Part shown: positions 8,214 through 17,481 of the stretch, piece after piece | Layout: each line of letters begins with the position of its first letter | Position numbering within the stretch: position 1 is the stretch's first letter | Origin: CAINVV01 sp037137375 | GTDB taxonomy: Bacteria; Bacteroidota; Bacteroidia; Bacteroidales; Prolixibacteraceae | NCBI GenBank assembly: GCA_037137375.1 | Contig: JBAXKJ010000017.1 | Coordinates: forward strand, 1 to 64,000 | DNA length: 64,000 bases | Reading direction: 5' to 3' | Position numbers and translations under genes: made by a program | The notes under the pieces: model-generated | What the model saw: the letters and a program-made list of their open reading frames with translations, nothing else | What the model was told of the DNA's origin: nothing | Database searches by the model: none

Positions 8214-11200
8214 TTATAAATCGAATTTCAGTCCAAACGTAATTTTAGGCTGAGGGTTCATAGTCCCTTTTGGATATTCCGGATCTTCTCCATATTTATT
8301 GGAATAAACAGTGAAGAGGTCGTTGCATTGTACGTAGAGCTGAACAAGGCTCATCGATACTTTCTTGGTGTACTTCAGCGGTACATTGTAGGTCAGGTTG
8401 ATCTCCTGCATCCTTAAATGAGAGGCACTTTCTACCAAATAACTCATATACGGATAGAACCTGTCCCAGAAATAGAACCTTGCTTCATTTACGTTTTGCG
8501 GCAGCGGTACAATATTCATCGGATCTCCATTCACAACCTCTGAATATTTCTGGTTTGGAAGGACTGCACCATTCCACCATACCGGGTAGTTAAATGACTG
8601 ACGTGCAAATACGTGACCGAATTTTCCGGTGACGATGAATGACAGACTAAAATCGTAAATTTTGAAATAGTTGGTAAAGCCGAAAGTATAAGGAGCAACC
8701 TTTGTTCCCATATGGAGCATGTAATCGCGTCCATCACCCGGGGTAAATCCTGTAAAATTGTAGGTTGTCGTTCCCGGACCTTGAACCTGTGGCTGGAAGT
8801 TTGGCACAGCGGTAGTGCCCTCGTTCTTGATACCAGCATATAAGAAGCTCCACATTTCCTGCGAGTTATAACCTTGGACGAAGGTTCCTGAGCCAATGGT
8901 TGTTCCGTACATACTTGAGGAGGCGATCTGAGCAACAAATAGCTTGGTTATCACATTCTTATTGTATGCGAAGTTGGCCGATCCGCGCCAGACGATGTCA
9001 TTCTTGTGAAGATTCAGGGAAGTCCCCAATGTCAGCTCAAAACCGGTATTCTTCATTTCTGCGTTGTTCATCTTTGAAGAGGTACTGCCGTTGACAGAAG
9101 GTATGGATATGGTGGCAATCAGGTCGCGGGTATATTTCCTGTAGACATCCAGTGTTCCATTTAATTTTCCTTTGAAGAGGGAAAAATCAGTTCCTCCATT
9201 CCAGGTACCGGTCTTTTCCCACCTGAGCGTGGGGTTTCCAAGACTTGAAATGGATGTAGTACCTTCCTGAGTATAGGTATTAACTGTTGCACTTGGAGAG
9301 ATCAATGGCTGGAATGAAGTGGTAACGTCCACATTCCCGTTGTATCCAAAGGTTAACCTTGCCGATAACCGGTCGATCCAGTCAATGCTCTGCATAAAAT
9401 CTTCCCTGCTTGCATGCCATGCGGCACCCACAGACCAGAAAGGGGCATAACGGTATTTGGGATCATCGGTGATGAAGTTTGAAGCATCACTTCGGACACT
9501 TCCTGATAAGGTATATTTTGAATTATAGGAATACGATGCGTTGGCATAAGCCGAGTAATAACGCCTTGTCGCATAGCTGAAACTGTTTACATAAGCGAAG
9601 GTCTGATTGGTACCTAACCAGTTGGTTATCAGTTTTACGGTTGATCCACCCGGGCCATTGGGGAATGTGCCTACTGAAAGTTTGGTGTCGTCATAACCAT
9701 AGGTTCTCGGATTGCCAAAAGACTGGGCAATCCTGTCAGATAGTTCAAAACCTGCTAACGCACTTACATCATGCTTCCCGAATGTTCTGTTGAAATTGAG
9801 CTGGTTCCTCACTGTCAGGGCCTTCACATCCGACCTGCTCTGATCAAGAAATCCACCTTTTGGCAGATTCAGTACCACCGCATTGTTTGTCCTGGTCCAG
9901 GATGCAGCTGCATTTACCGCTGAACGGACGGTGTAAGTATTCTCATTGTAAATACTCTTGTTAAAAGTATTGTTGTATTCATACTGAACCCTCGATTCGA
10001 ATGTCAGGCCTTTCATTGGTTTCAGGAAGAGCGCCGCGGTAACTCTCGTATCAAGTGACTTGGAGGTTATGAACCTGTTATTGATTTCTTCAATCGGGTT
10101 ATAGGTGAATTTATATGGGAAACTTGTCAAGGGAACTTTATTTTCTGCAAAAGCTGCCATGTTGTTCATTCCCATGGGAATATTCGTATAGTTGCCAGCG
10201 TCGTCGAGCAACATTTCATATGGCGTCCAGGACTGAATATCTGACAATGAAATACCATTGCTGGAGGCATTGGAAAAAGCCAGGACAGCTCCGGTTTCCA
10301 GTTCCATCCATTTGAACATCTTGGCAGTATTCCTGAAACTCAGGACATCCCTTGTGTTAAAGGTTTGCTGAAAGTTTGACTGATTCTTTTCATGCAAGAC
10401 AGAAAGGAAGTTTGACATTTTTTCAGTACCACCCATCATCGTAATATTATACTGCTGGGTAGTTGGATTCGCAAGAAGGTTATCTTTAATCTGTTGCATG
10501 TTGTCCATGCTCCTGTATGGGGCAATTCCAGCATCGCGCTGAGCCGTTGTGATTTTGCCAAAATAGGCATCCCACATCAGCATCTGTGTCGGAGAATAAG
10601 TCTTGTAATAGGATCCGTCAATAGGAACAGGTGCGTAAACCAAATTTCCCCATTTATTGAATGATAGCAGTTCATAATCGATCATATCATTAGAATTAGC
10701 CATAGGACGCACATAATTCATGTCAAATTTTTGCCCGACTTTGTAAAATGTGTTGACTGATACTCTCAATGGTTGACTGCCGCTTACTTTTTTTGAAGTG
10801 ATGACGAAAACCCCGTTCGCGGCTTTGGCGCCCCAGATGGAAGCTGCTGCAGCATCTTTAAGGACGGTAATGCTTTCTACATCATTTGGATTGATTGAGC
10901 TGAATCCCTTTTCTGTTGGGAACCCGTCGATAACAACCAAAGGATCTTTCGTGGCATTCAGGGAAGTCTGACCACGGATCTCAAAAGTCGGGTTGCCATC
11001 CACATCCAGCCTTGCCTGAACACCTGCAGTAGTACCAATTAGCCTTTGAGCAATGTTCGATACAGGCTTATCGATCTGTTCCAACTTAACAGTGGAGAAA
11101 GCTCCGGTTGTGCGTTCTTTAGTAATCGTTTGGTATCCAGTCACAAGGACCTCATCGACTTGAACAACTTGTTCAACCATGGTTACATTGATTTCGGCCT

Positions 11201-11804
11201 TGCCGGAAATCGCAATTTCCTGTGTTTTCATTCCCAGGAAGGAGAAAACCAATGCTTGAGTATTCTCAGCAACCTTTAAAGTAAATTTACCGTCATTGTC
11301 CGAAATTGTGCCAATAGTAGTTCCTTTTACTGATACAACTACTCCGGGCATGGGTTGACCCTTGCTGTCAGTCACAGTACCGGAAATCCCCTTTTTTTGA
11401 ACTTGTTGGGTTGATGACGGTACCATATCAGTCATTGAGCCTTCCTTTTTCGCTATAACAACCTGACGATCAAAGATCTTAAAGGTATTATCGGTTGATT
11501 CAAAGACTTTACCGAGGATCTCTTCGAGCGTTTCATTCTCCGCTTTAACTGAAACTCGTTTGTTAAGGTCGATGATACTGTCGTAATAGACAAAGATAAA
11601 TTCACTTTTTTTCTCAATCTGACTGAAGAGCTCTTTCACCGCAATATTGTCCAGAGTGAACGTGAATTTGGTGTTCTGCGAATAGCTTGATTTAGCTGAT
11701 GCCGTTGTAAATGAAATGAATAGTATCAATACGAATAGTTTCATAATCAGCACAATTTTTTTCAGGTCCCGGTCATACGGGATAAATAGCCCAATTTTTT
11801 GCAT
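8214..11804 (-). CDS. SusC/RagA-type TonB-dependent transporter with N-terminal STN signalling domain
   Basis: 1196 residues. The order is: a long basic leader and signal peptide (about 1-42, typical of STN-SusC proteins; internal ATG at 11744 is less likely), an STN domain (about 48-118: NTKFTFTLDNIAVKELF), a carboxypeptidase-regulatory-like domain (about 143-225: GTVTDSKGQPMPGVVVSVKG), a plug (about 235-345, with SITVLKDAAAASIWGAKAANG) and a 22-strand-type barrel ending in ...TFGLKFDL with the terminal Phe. The STN domain transmits ligand binding to a FecR anti-sigma factor, and fecR and sigma genes lie directly upstream, so the transporter probably controls its own expression. Confidence 0.95.
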   Translation of the reverse strand: MQKIGLFIPYDRDLKKIVLIMKLFVLILFISFTTASAKSSYSQNTKFTFTLDNIAVKELFSQIEKKSEFIFVYYDSIIDLNKRVSVKAENETLEEILGKVFESTDNTFKIFDRQVVIAKKEGSMTDMVPSSTQQVQKKGISGTVTDSKGQPMPGVVVSVKGTTIGTISDNDGKFTLKVAENTQALVFSFLGMKTQEIAISGKAEINVTMVEQVVQVDEVLVTGYQTITKERTTGAFSTVKLEQIDKPVSNIAQRLIGTTAGVQARLDVDGNPTFEIRGQTSLNATKDPLVVIDGFPTEKGFSSINPNDVESITVLKDAAAASIWGAKAANGVFVITSKKVSGSQPLRVSVNTFYKVGQKFDMNYVRPMANSNDMIDYELLSFNKWGNLVYAPVPIDGSYYKTYSPTQMLMWDAYFGKITTAQRDAGIAPYRSMDNMQQIKDNLLANPTTQQYNITMMGGTEKMSNFLSVLHEKNQSNFQQTFNTRDVLSFRNTAKMFKWMELETGAVLAFSNASSNGISLSDIQSWTPYEMLLDDAGNYTNIPMGMNNMAAFAENKVPLTSFPYKFTYNPIEEINNRFITSKSLDTRVTAALFLKPMKGLTFESRVQYEYNNTFNKSIYNENTYTVRSAVNAAASWTRTNNAVVLNLPKGGFLDQSRSDVKALTVRNQLNFNRTFGKHDVSALAGFELSDRIAQSFGNPRTYGYDDTKLSVGTFPNGPGGSTVKLITNWLGTNQTFAYVNSFSYATRRYYSAYANASYSYNSKYTLSGSVRSDASNFITDDPKYRYAPFWSVGAAWHASREDFMQSIDWIDRLSARLTFGYNGNVDVTTSFQPLISPSATVNTYTQEGTTSISSLGNPTLRWEKTGTWNGGTDFSLFKGKLNGTLDVYRKYTRDLIATISIPSVNGSTSSKMNNAEMKNTGFELTLGTSLNLHKNDIVWRGSANFAYNKNVITKLFVAQIASSSMYGTTIGSGTFVQGYNSQEMWSFLYAGIKNEGTTAVPNFQPQVQGPGTTTYNFTGFTPGDGRDYMLHMGTKVAPYTFGFTNYFKIYDFSLSFIVTGKFGHVFARQSFNYPVWWNGAVLPNQKYSEVVNGDPMNIVPLPQNVNEARFYFWDRFYPYMSYLVESASHLRMQEINLTYNVPLKYTKKVSMSLVQLYVQCNDLFTVYSNKYGEDPEYPKGTMNPQPKITFGLKFDL

Positions 11805-11860
11805 AAATTTGTATGGTTTTAATTTGCTTAAATATTTTCTATTGGCGTTAAAACTTCCGG

Positions 11861-11894
11861 CAGGTTATAGTCTCAATATAACCTGTCTTTTTTT
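11861..11894 (+). terminator. terminator-like hairpin antisense to the susC leader
   Basis: Perfect 9-bp arms (11861-11869 and 11877-11885) with a 7-nt loop are followed, on the plus strand only, by TC and seven Ts (11888-11894). No plus-strand gene precedes it; the flanking genes are both on the minus strand. On the minus strand the hairpin lies in the susC leader and has no U-tract after it. It could end a short antisense RNA or fold in the susC leader mRNA. Confidence 0.5.
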
Positions 11895-11942
11895 GACATT
11901 TTGTTTACTTCATTGGCAATTCTGTTTGTTTAGTTAATAAGT

Positions 11943-13133
11943 TTATTTAACATTTATAGTTATCAGATTATCAGAGTATTCGTAATTTAAAGGGGCGGTG
12001 GTACAAATAACTTTTAATACATCTTCGCAGTTATTTTTTAAATCAAGTTTCCCGGTGAGGGTCATATGATTGATTTTAGGATCCCTGACATCGATTTTGA
12101 CGTCATAATATCTTGATAATTTTGTGATGATAGAAAAGATGGTCTCTTTGTCACATAACATCCAGCCATAAATCCAGGATATATGTTCTAATAGGTCGTC
12201 TGAATTGATAGAACTTACATGAGTCGACTTATGATAGCTAAGTACTTGATTAGTAAGTAATTTAATAGTTCCAGTTTCTGAGGATGCTTCAACACTTCCT
12301 TCAACCAATGCCAGTGAGATGGATGCATCATCAGCATAAGCGGACAGATTGAATTTTGTGCCAAGAACCTTAACTTTAATATGATCAGTCACAACGAAGA
12401 AGGGTTTAACAGAATCATGCGCAACCTCAATATATCCTTCTCCTTCCAGGAAGATCTCCCTTTTATCTTTGGCAAAAACCAAAGGGAAAATTGCGCGGCT
12501 ACCAGAATTTAACCAAAGTTTTGTACCGTCGGCAAGCTCCACGCTTGATTTTTTGCCGAATGGCACTACTAATTCATTGGTGGCACCTATATTAACGTTC
12601 TGATTAGTAGATGCCTCAGATAGTGTTTTTTCTGAATTTGCAGCCAACTTACCCTCCTTATTATATTTTAATGCAACTTCCTTGGAGGAGAACACTTTCT
12701 CAGAGTGATCCGACATGATTAATTTAATCTCACTACCAGCTTTATTTTTAACAGCAATGGTGTGGTAATCATTTCCAGCGGATCTTTCGGGTTTTTGGTT
12801 CGTAATGAACCATCCGGAGAGGCCAATTGCCAATAATAAGCTTGCTGCGACAGACCATCTAATGATTCTGTTCAAACTCCTTTTCCGGGTGATAGAAGTT
12901 GATTCGATTTTTTCCCACAAAGACAAAATTTCTTCTTCGCTCAGCTCTTTTTCCTTTGGAATCAAATCCTTGATAAAATATTTGGATTGATATATCCTGT
13001 TTTTCTCGGAAGGATGTTCGATTATGTAGTTTTCCCAATAAAGATCAGATTCTTGAGTTGGTCTTAGGACCCACTCAATAAATTCGGGTTGAAGGATATA
13101 ATTGATAGATTTTATGGGTGGCGATTGCTTCAT
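11943..13133 (-). CDS. FecR-family anti-sigma factor
   Basis: 396 residues. A cytoplasmic N-terminal segment of about 90 residues binds sigma. One membrane helix follows (about 91-108, WSVAASLLLAIGLSGWF), then a periplasmic FecR domain (about 185-290: VPFGKKSSVELADGTKLWLNSGS, EGEGYIEV, GTKFNLSAY). The C-terminal DUF4974/STN-like domain (about 320-396, ending YSDNLITINVK) meets the SusC STN domain. It lies between the sigma gene (70 bp away from its start) and susC, the classical order for cell-surface signalling in this phylum. The long linker between helix and FecR domain (about 110-180) is rich in Lys and Ser. Confidence 0.95.
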   Translation of the reverse strand: MKQSPPIKSINYILQPEFIEWVLRPTQESDLYWENYIIEHPSEKNRIYQSKYFIKDLIPKEKELSEEEILSLWEKIESTSITRKRSLNRIIRWSVAASLLLAIGLSGWFITNQKPERSAGNDYHTIAVKNKAGSEIKLIMSDHSEKVFSSKEVALKYNKEGKLAANSEKTLSEASTNQNVNIGATNELVVPFGKKSSVELADGTKLWLNSGSRAIFPLVFAKDKREIFLEGEGYIEVAHDSVKPFFVVTDHIKVKVLGTKFNLSAYADDASISLALVEGSVEASSETGTIKLLTNQVLSYHKSTHVSSINSDDLLEHISWIYGWMLCDKETIFSIITKLSRYYDVKIDVRDPKINHMTLTGKLDLKNNCEDVLKVICTTAPLNYEYSDNLITINVK

Positions 13134-13203
13134 GAAGGATGTTTTATTTCATAAGCAGTCAATTTCAATTTTGTACTCAGTTTTCCTGAATTTTTTTTTA
13201 ACC

Positions 13204-13782
13204 CTATAAGAATACTAAAATGATCTCTTTAGGTAAGGCTGCCCTCAATTTTTCTACCCCTCTGAAAATTAGGTTTCGCGCAGATTGATAGTTTATTTCA
13301 AGGAGAATGCTGATTTCTTCATAACTAAGGTTGGAGACAAATTTCAAATAAATGGCCTCCCTTTGCCTCGGGCTCAGGAACACCATGGCCGCAATTAATT
13401 TCTTGGATCTGGTTTGAGTGCTAATATCTTCAACTATTTCATCTTCTGCAGATGCATCATATCGAAATGCAATATCTTCTTTTTCAAGAGCTTTGAATCG
13501 CTTCCTTTTGTAAAGGGATTTAACAATTTTGCGTTTTAAAGATTTGAAAAGGTAAAGTTTGATATTATTTGTTGCGCCAAGTGCAGAACGGTATTTAACA
13601 AGATCGATAAAGACATCATGGATGCAATCTTTCACAAGTGCCTTATCTTGTGTGAAATTGCATCCATATTTGTAAAGTGTCTGGACATGATTTTTATAGA
13701 CTGCATGAAATGCTTCATGATTTCCCTTCTTAAAATCATTCCACAACAAAGAATCTGAATAGGTTATTAAGTCATTGCTCAT
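13204..13782 (-). CDS. ECF-type RNA polymerase sigma factor
   Basis: 192 residues from the ATG at 13782; a longer frame begins at a TTG at 13791, but the ATG gives MSNDLITYSDSLLWNDF, typical for this family. Region 2 covers about 20-90 (YKNHVQTLYKYGCNFTQD, DCIHDVFIDLVKYR) and region 4 about 125-185 (LSPRQREAIYLKFVSNLSYEEIS, QSARNLIFRGVEKLR, the helix-turn-helix that reads the -35). It heads the ECF-FecR-SusC-SusD unit and presumably directs transcription of susC/susD when FecR releases it. Confidence 0.94.
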   Translation of the reverse strand: MSNDLITYSDSLLWNDFKKGNHEAFHAVYKNHVQTLYKYGCNFTQDKALVKDCIHDVFIDLVKYRSALGATNNIKLYLFKSLKRKIVKSLYKRKRFKALEKEDIAFRYDASAEDEIVEDISTQTRSKKLIAAMVFLSPRQREAIYLKFVSNLSYEEISILLEINYQSARNLIFRGVEKLRAALPKEIILVFL

Positions 13783-13841
13783 CGAAGTCAACGATTTTTT
13801 ATCCCTTGTTAGTCCTCAAAAGCTTAAAAAATATACTAGAT

Positions 13842-13849
13842 CAAAATTA
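13842..13849 (-). promoter_or_regulatory. -7 element candidate upstream of the sigma gene
   Basis: The minus strand reads TAATTTTG, an exact fit to TAnnTTTG, about 60 bp before the sigma ATG. No TTG is found 17-23 bp further upstream, so this is half a promoter at best. Confidence 0.3.
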
Positions 13850-13928
13850 AAAATTTATTTATATTTTCTACTTTTCTTTGTGGCCCCCCCCATTTGGATG
13901 GATAAGATCTGTTGTTCTATAATAAAAA

Positions 13929-13958
13929 ACCCAATCATTATCTAAATAATAACTGGGT
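13929..13958 (-). terminator. intrinsic terminator after the DUF4395 gene
   Basis: 13-bp arms 13929-13941 and 13946-13958, all paired with two G-U wobbles on the minus-strand RNA, a 4-nt loop, and a following TTTTTTATT tract. It separates the DUF4395 gene (stop at 14031) from the sigma gene (start 13782). The G/C run of eight Cs just before it (13883-13890) is the only homopolymer of that size noticed here. Confidence 0.85.
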
Positions 13959-14030
13959 CTTATCAAGGAATTGTAGTCCTTTAATTTCTTTTTGATGAAG
14001 ACTTATTCAGGCAGGATTTCATGGTCAGGA

Positions 14031-14693
14031 TTATTTAGCCGGTTGATGTTTTTCCAACCCAAACAGATCGAAGGGTTTCTTGCTGAAACTCTCCTTCATC
14101 AAGGAAACGGTCAGGAAAATGTAGCCAATAAATGCGAGCACAATGATGAGTTGAGTCCAAGATGTCTTTTGTATGGCCTGCCTGTCTTTTATTTCGCAAA
14201 CTTCACCCGGGCAATATTGTGCCTTCTCTTTGTAAATTAGGGAATAGACTTTGCAACCCAAACAGATGCCGAAAGCCGATTCAAAGAAGAGGAAAATCAG
14301 GCATATCAGACAAATAATTCCCGTTATCGGACTGTACGAATTGACGACTACCAACAATATAAACATGGTTGAAGCCAGAATGATCCCAATGACCCAGGCA
14401 AATAATTTTTGTTTAGCCCCTACGTATTCAGGTGTTTGATTTCTAACAATTAATCTTCCTATGATCAGGGATGGCGCGAATCTGGGATTGATCAATACCC
14501 GTATCAGGATGTCTGTCATGAAGATGACTACTGCGAACTTCAGCCAGGTAAAGTTTCCTTTGTAAAGAACCTCCAGAATGGAGATAAACATCATTAAAAA
14601 CAGGATGCCTGCGGCTGCCCTTATTTCCCTCTCGTTTAGTACAGGGATGCTGTATCCTTCAACATCTTCTCCGAATTTAAAAATTTTACTCAT
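14031..14693 (-). CDS. DUF4395 multi-span membrane protein
   Basis: 220 residues. Several hydrophobic helices are visible (about 29-46, 50-66, 97-117, 120-140 and 180-200). The DUF4395 hallmarks are the segment RLIVRNQTPEYVGAKQKLFAW (about 81-101) and the Cys pair in FGICLGCKVYSLI (about 146-158). A second Cys pair (YCPGEVC, about 168-174) follows. The family's function is not established; the paired Cys residues near a membrane face would suit a redox or metal role, and thioredoxin genes lie nearby, but that link is speculative. It is monocistronic, bounded by the terminator at 13929-13958 and by a divergent gene at 14911. Confidence 0.8.
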   Translation of the reverse strand: MSKIFKFGEDVEGYSIPVLNEREIRAAAGILFLMMFISILEVLYKGNFTWLKFAVVIFMTDILIRVLINPRFAPSLIIGRLIVRNQTPEYVGAKQKLFAWVIGIILASTMFILLVVVNSYSPITGIICLICLIFLFFESAFGICLGCKVYSLIYKEKAQYCPGEVCEIKDRQAIQKTSWTQLIIVLAFIGYIFLTVSLMKESFSKKPFDLFGLEKHQPAK

Positions 14694-14910
14694 TGTTATT
14701 CAAATTATTAGTTAATTACTTTTCAATATGAATTCAATCTATCTGATTGTTAACACTTCTATTAAGACGGTAACGTATTTATTGAGGTTCAGGTAAATAT
14801 ACTTCCTTTTACATATTTTGAATATAAAAGTTCTATTTTTGATTGTAAATCTTAATAGAAAGCTAAGGAAGGTACTGTTTAACTTGCCTTTCAAACCCAA
14901 ACGGCAGCAA

Positions 14911-16461
14911 ATGGCAATCCAAAGAATCTTTATTATTGGCAGAAACAGGTTAAGTAGCAGTCTCAATCTGCTCTTCCTTGTTGCAGGGTTTCAATTTTGT
15001 CTGGCAACCTGTGTGGAAGCCCAAGGTAAAGATTCCCCGCAATGGGGTGAAAAGTATTCACGGAACATGATCTCGGGTGAAATTGGTTTGCCTGCCACCT
15101 TCAATGTTGAAACCGGAGCAAACGTAAAATGGTCAGTTCCGGTAGGTACCAATTGCTATGGAACTCCCGTGATTGCTGGAGGTAAGGTTTTGATTGGGGC
15201 GAACAATGCCGATGTGCGTGATCCGCGCCACGAAGGCGATCGGGGTACCTTACTTTGCCTAAATGAATCGGATGGGAGTTTGTGCTGGCAATTGGTAGTG
15301 CCCAGGATTGAAGGAGACAGGCACAACGATTGGCCGATGGTAGGAATTTGCTCCGCCCCGACGGTCGAGGGCAACCGCGTATACATCCTTACCAATCGTT
15401 CTGAAGTACTTTGCCTTGACCTGAACGGCCAGGCAGATGGTAATGATGGAACTTTCCAGGGGGAAGGATGGTACATGACTCCTTCCGGACAGTTTCCTTA
15501 CAAGGTCACCCTAAAAGACGCTGATATTATCTGGATGTATGACCTGAAACTGGAACTTGGATTGTGTCCACACGATTCTCCGAATGCATCCATCCTGATA
15601 GACGGCGACTTCCTATATTTAAACACTTGTAACGGAGTTGATTACAGACATTTAGAAACGACCGGGCTCAATGCCCCCAGCCTCATCGCTTTGGATAAGA
15701 ATACGGGAAGGTTGGTGGCCAGGGACAATGAAAATTTTGGTCCGAAGACTTTTCATTCTTCCTGGTCTTCCCCTTCCATGGGGGAGGTGAACGGGCAGAA
15801 GCTACTTTTTTTTGCAGGCCCGGAAGGGATTTTGTATGCTTTCGAAGCGCTTCCGCCGACAGCGTCCAGGGAAAAAATTCATTATTTTAAAAAGGTCTGG
15901 CAATTCGATTGTGATCCTTCCTCTCCCAAACAAAACATCCATAATTATTTGAATAATAAGACGGAAGGGCCGAGTAATTCTCTGGGGATGCCTGTGTTCT
16001 ACAAGAATCGTATCTATATTGCAGGTGGCGGCGATATTTGGTGGGGGAAAAGGAAGGCTTGGCTTAAATGTGTGGATGCTACCAGGAAAGGAGATATCAC
16101 CACTTCTGGTGAGATCTGGTCTTACCCTCTTGAACAGCATACAGGGTCTACGCCGGCCATTTCGAATGGACTCATCTTTGTTACAGACTGTGGTAAAAAC
16201 CTTCATTGCGTTGATGCGGAGAATGGAAAGGTTTATTGGATCCACAAAATGAAAATGGATTCATGGAGTTCTGCTCTTGCCGCTGACAAGAAGATATATG
16301 TTGGATCCAGGGGAGGTGATTTCTGGATTCTTCGGGATGCAAAAGTGCTTTCGGTTCTGGATTCAATTAAACTTGATAGCCCGGTTCATTCGACTCCAGT
16401 CGCGGCTAACGGCACGCTTTATCTCTCAACAATGAACAAATTATACTCCATCAAAAAGTAA
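14911..16461 (+). CDS. secreted PQQ-like beta-propeller protein
   Basis: 516 residues from the ATG at 14911. The frame also opens at a TTG at 14818, but from the ATG there is a good signal peptide (about 1-38, ending TCVEAQG). The mature part is a PQQ-type propeller with blade motifs such as VKWSVPVG..CYGTPVIAGG, LLCLNESDGSLCWQL, LIALDKNTGRLVARD, LKCVDATRKGD and HCVDAENGKVYW. Alternating Trp motifs support eight blades. The calcium/PQQ-binding residues of quinoprotein dehydrogenases were not recognised, so this is more likely a binding or assembly protein than an alcohol dehydrogenase. The 217-bp gap to the divergent DUF4395 gene contains TATTTTTG at 14834, a -7-like box without a well-placed -33. 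Confidence 0.8.
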   Translation: MAIQRIFIIGRNRLSSSLNLLFLVAGFQFCLATCVEAQGKDSPQWGEKYSRNMISGEIGLPATFNVETGANVKWSVPVGTNCYGTPVIAGGKVLIGANNADVRDPRHEGDRGTLLCLNESDGSLCWQLVVPRIEGDRHNDWPMVGICSAPTVEGNRVYILTNRSEVLCLDLNGQADGNDGTFQGEGWYMTPSGQFPYKVTLKDADIIWMYDLKLELGLCPHDSPNASILIDGDFLYLNTCNGVDYRHLETTGLNAPSLIALDKNTGRLVARDNENFGPKTFHSSWSSPSMGEVNGQKLLFFAGPEGILYAFEALPPTASREKIHYFKKVWQFDCDPSSPKQNIHNYLNNKTEGPSNSLGMPVFYKNRIYIAGGGDIWWGKRKAWLKCVDATRKGDITTSGEIWSYPLEQHTGSTPAISNGLIFVTDCGKNLHCVDAENGKVYWIHKMKMDSWSSALAADKKIYVGSRGGDFWILRDAKVLSVLDSIKLDSPVHSTPVAANGTLYLSTMNKLYSIKK

Positions 16462-16473
16462 GCTTAGTTATTG

Positions 16474-17310
16474 TTAGGCTCCTTGTAATGCAGCAATATC
16501 CAGCTTCTTCATTTTCAATAAGGCATTCATGACCCGTTCTCCCTTATGTGGTTCTGACATCAACTCTCCGAGCATTCCAGGTATGATTTGCCAGCTAACC
16601 CCATATTTGTCTCTCAGCCAGCCACATTGCGATTCGGAGCCCTCTTTGGTAAGGCTGTCCCAGTAGTGGTCTATTTCTTCCTGCGATTCACATTCAACAA
16701 CCAAAGAAATCCCTTCATTAAATTCAAAATGATGTTCGCCGGGGCCATCCATTGCAGCTATTTGAGTATTATTCAGTGAGAAACGACCAAACATTAAGTT
16801 CCCTTTGAATGGATTCTCTTCCGGATATAGTTCAAGATGCAGGATTTGCGAATTCTGAAAGATAGCCGAGTAGTCCTTAATTGCTTGCTGAGCATGTCCA
16901 AACTGTTTTCCGACAAAAAGCAGTAATGGAACAATTTTTTGTCTGCCGGCGGGTAGTTCGTCCAGAATCAGTTGCCAGGTCATTCCAAATTGATCGACCA
17001 ACCATCCATATTTCTCACTCCATGGATATTTGTCCAGGGGCATCATCGCGCTTCCTCCAACGATCAATTTGTACCAGATATCTTCAATTTCGGCTTCTGA
17101 AGTACAGGTTACGAATAAAGAAATAGACGGATTTATTTTAAACATTGGGCCTCCATCGAGTGCCATTATCTTTTTCCCTTCAATTTCGAAGTGGGTCACA
17201 ATAGGGGATTCCTGAAGTATGGAAGAATTGCTGAATATTGAGCAATAGAAATTTGCAGCTGCCTTTGCCTGACCATCAAACCAAAGACATGGATAAATTT
17301 GATTCGACAT
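16474..17310 (-). CDS. tandem PhnB-type VOC-fold protein
   Basis: 278 residues made of two PhnB/3-dmu-9_3-mt-like VOC modules. The first (1-130) starts with IYPCLWFDGQAKAAANFYCSIF and ends with the WLVDQFGMTWQLI strand. The second (about 140-265) has LFVGKQFGHAQQAI and ends WLRDKYGVSWQIIPGML. The pattern 'D.FG..Wqi' is diagnostic. Such proteins bind a small metal-linked substrate in the cytoplasm; some are annotated as methyltransferase-like, wrongly in most cases. No signal peptide. The C-terminal KMKKLDIAALQGA tail is typical of the stand-alone family. Its role here is not known. Confidence 0.85.
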   Translation of the reverse strand: MSNQIYPCLWFDGQAKAAANFYCSIFSNSSILQESPIVTHFEIEGKKIMALDGGPMFKINPSISLFVTCTSEAEIEDIWYKLIVGGSAMMPLDKYPWSEKYGWLVDQFGMTWQLILDELPAGRQKIVPLLLFVGKQFGHAQQAIKDYSAIFQNSQILHLELYPEENPFKGNLMFGRFSLNNTQIAAMDGPGEHHFEFNEGISLVVECESQEEIDHYWDSLTKEGSESQCGWLRDKYGVSWQIIPGMLGELMSEPHKGERVMNALLKMKKLDIAALQGA

Positions 17311-17481
17311 AATACTTGATATTTAGTTTTTCATTGTATACCCCAAAACGATTTTTCTGTTTCAATATTAATCGATGCGTTTATATTTTGTGAAACTGAT
17401 TCAGGAGGTTTGTTCTTTTTATTATGAATGGTTTGTACTATATTTACGATTGAAAAAAAATCATCCAAAGAAGCATTTACA

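Noticed and set aside
13883..13890. C8 homopolymer as phase-variable tract
   Set aside because: It is intergenic, 100 bp upstream of the sigma gene, and does not change a reading frame; promoter-spacing effect cannot be shown.
14818..14910. N-terminal 31-codon extension of the PQQ-propeller gene from a TTG
   Set aside because: The extension is basic and lies before a clean signal peptide that starts at ATG 14911.
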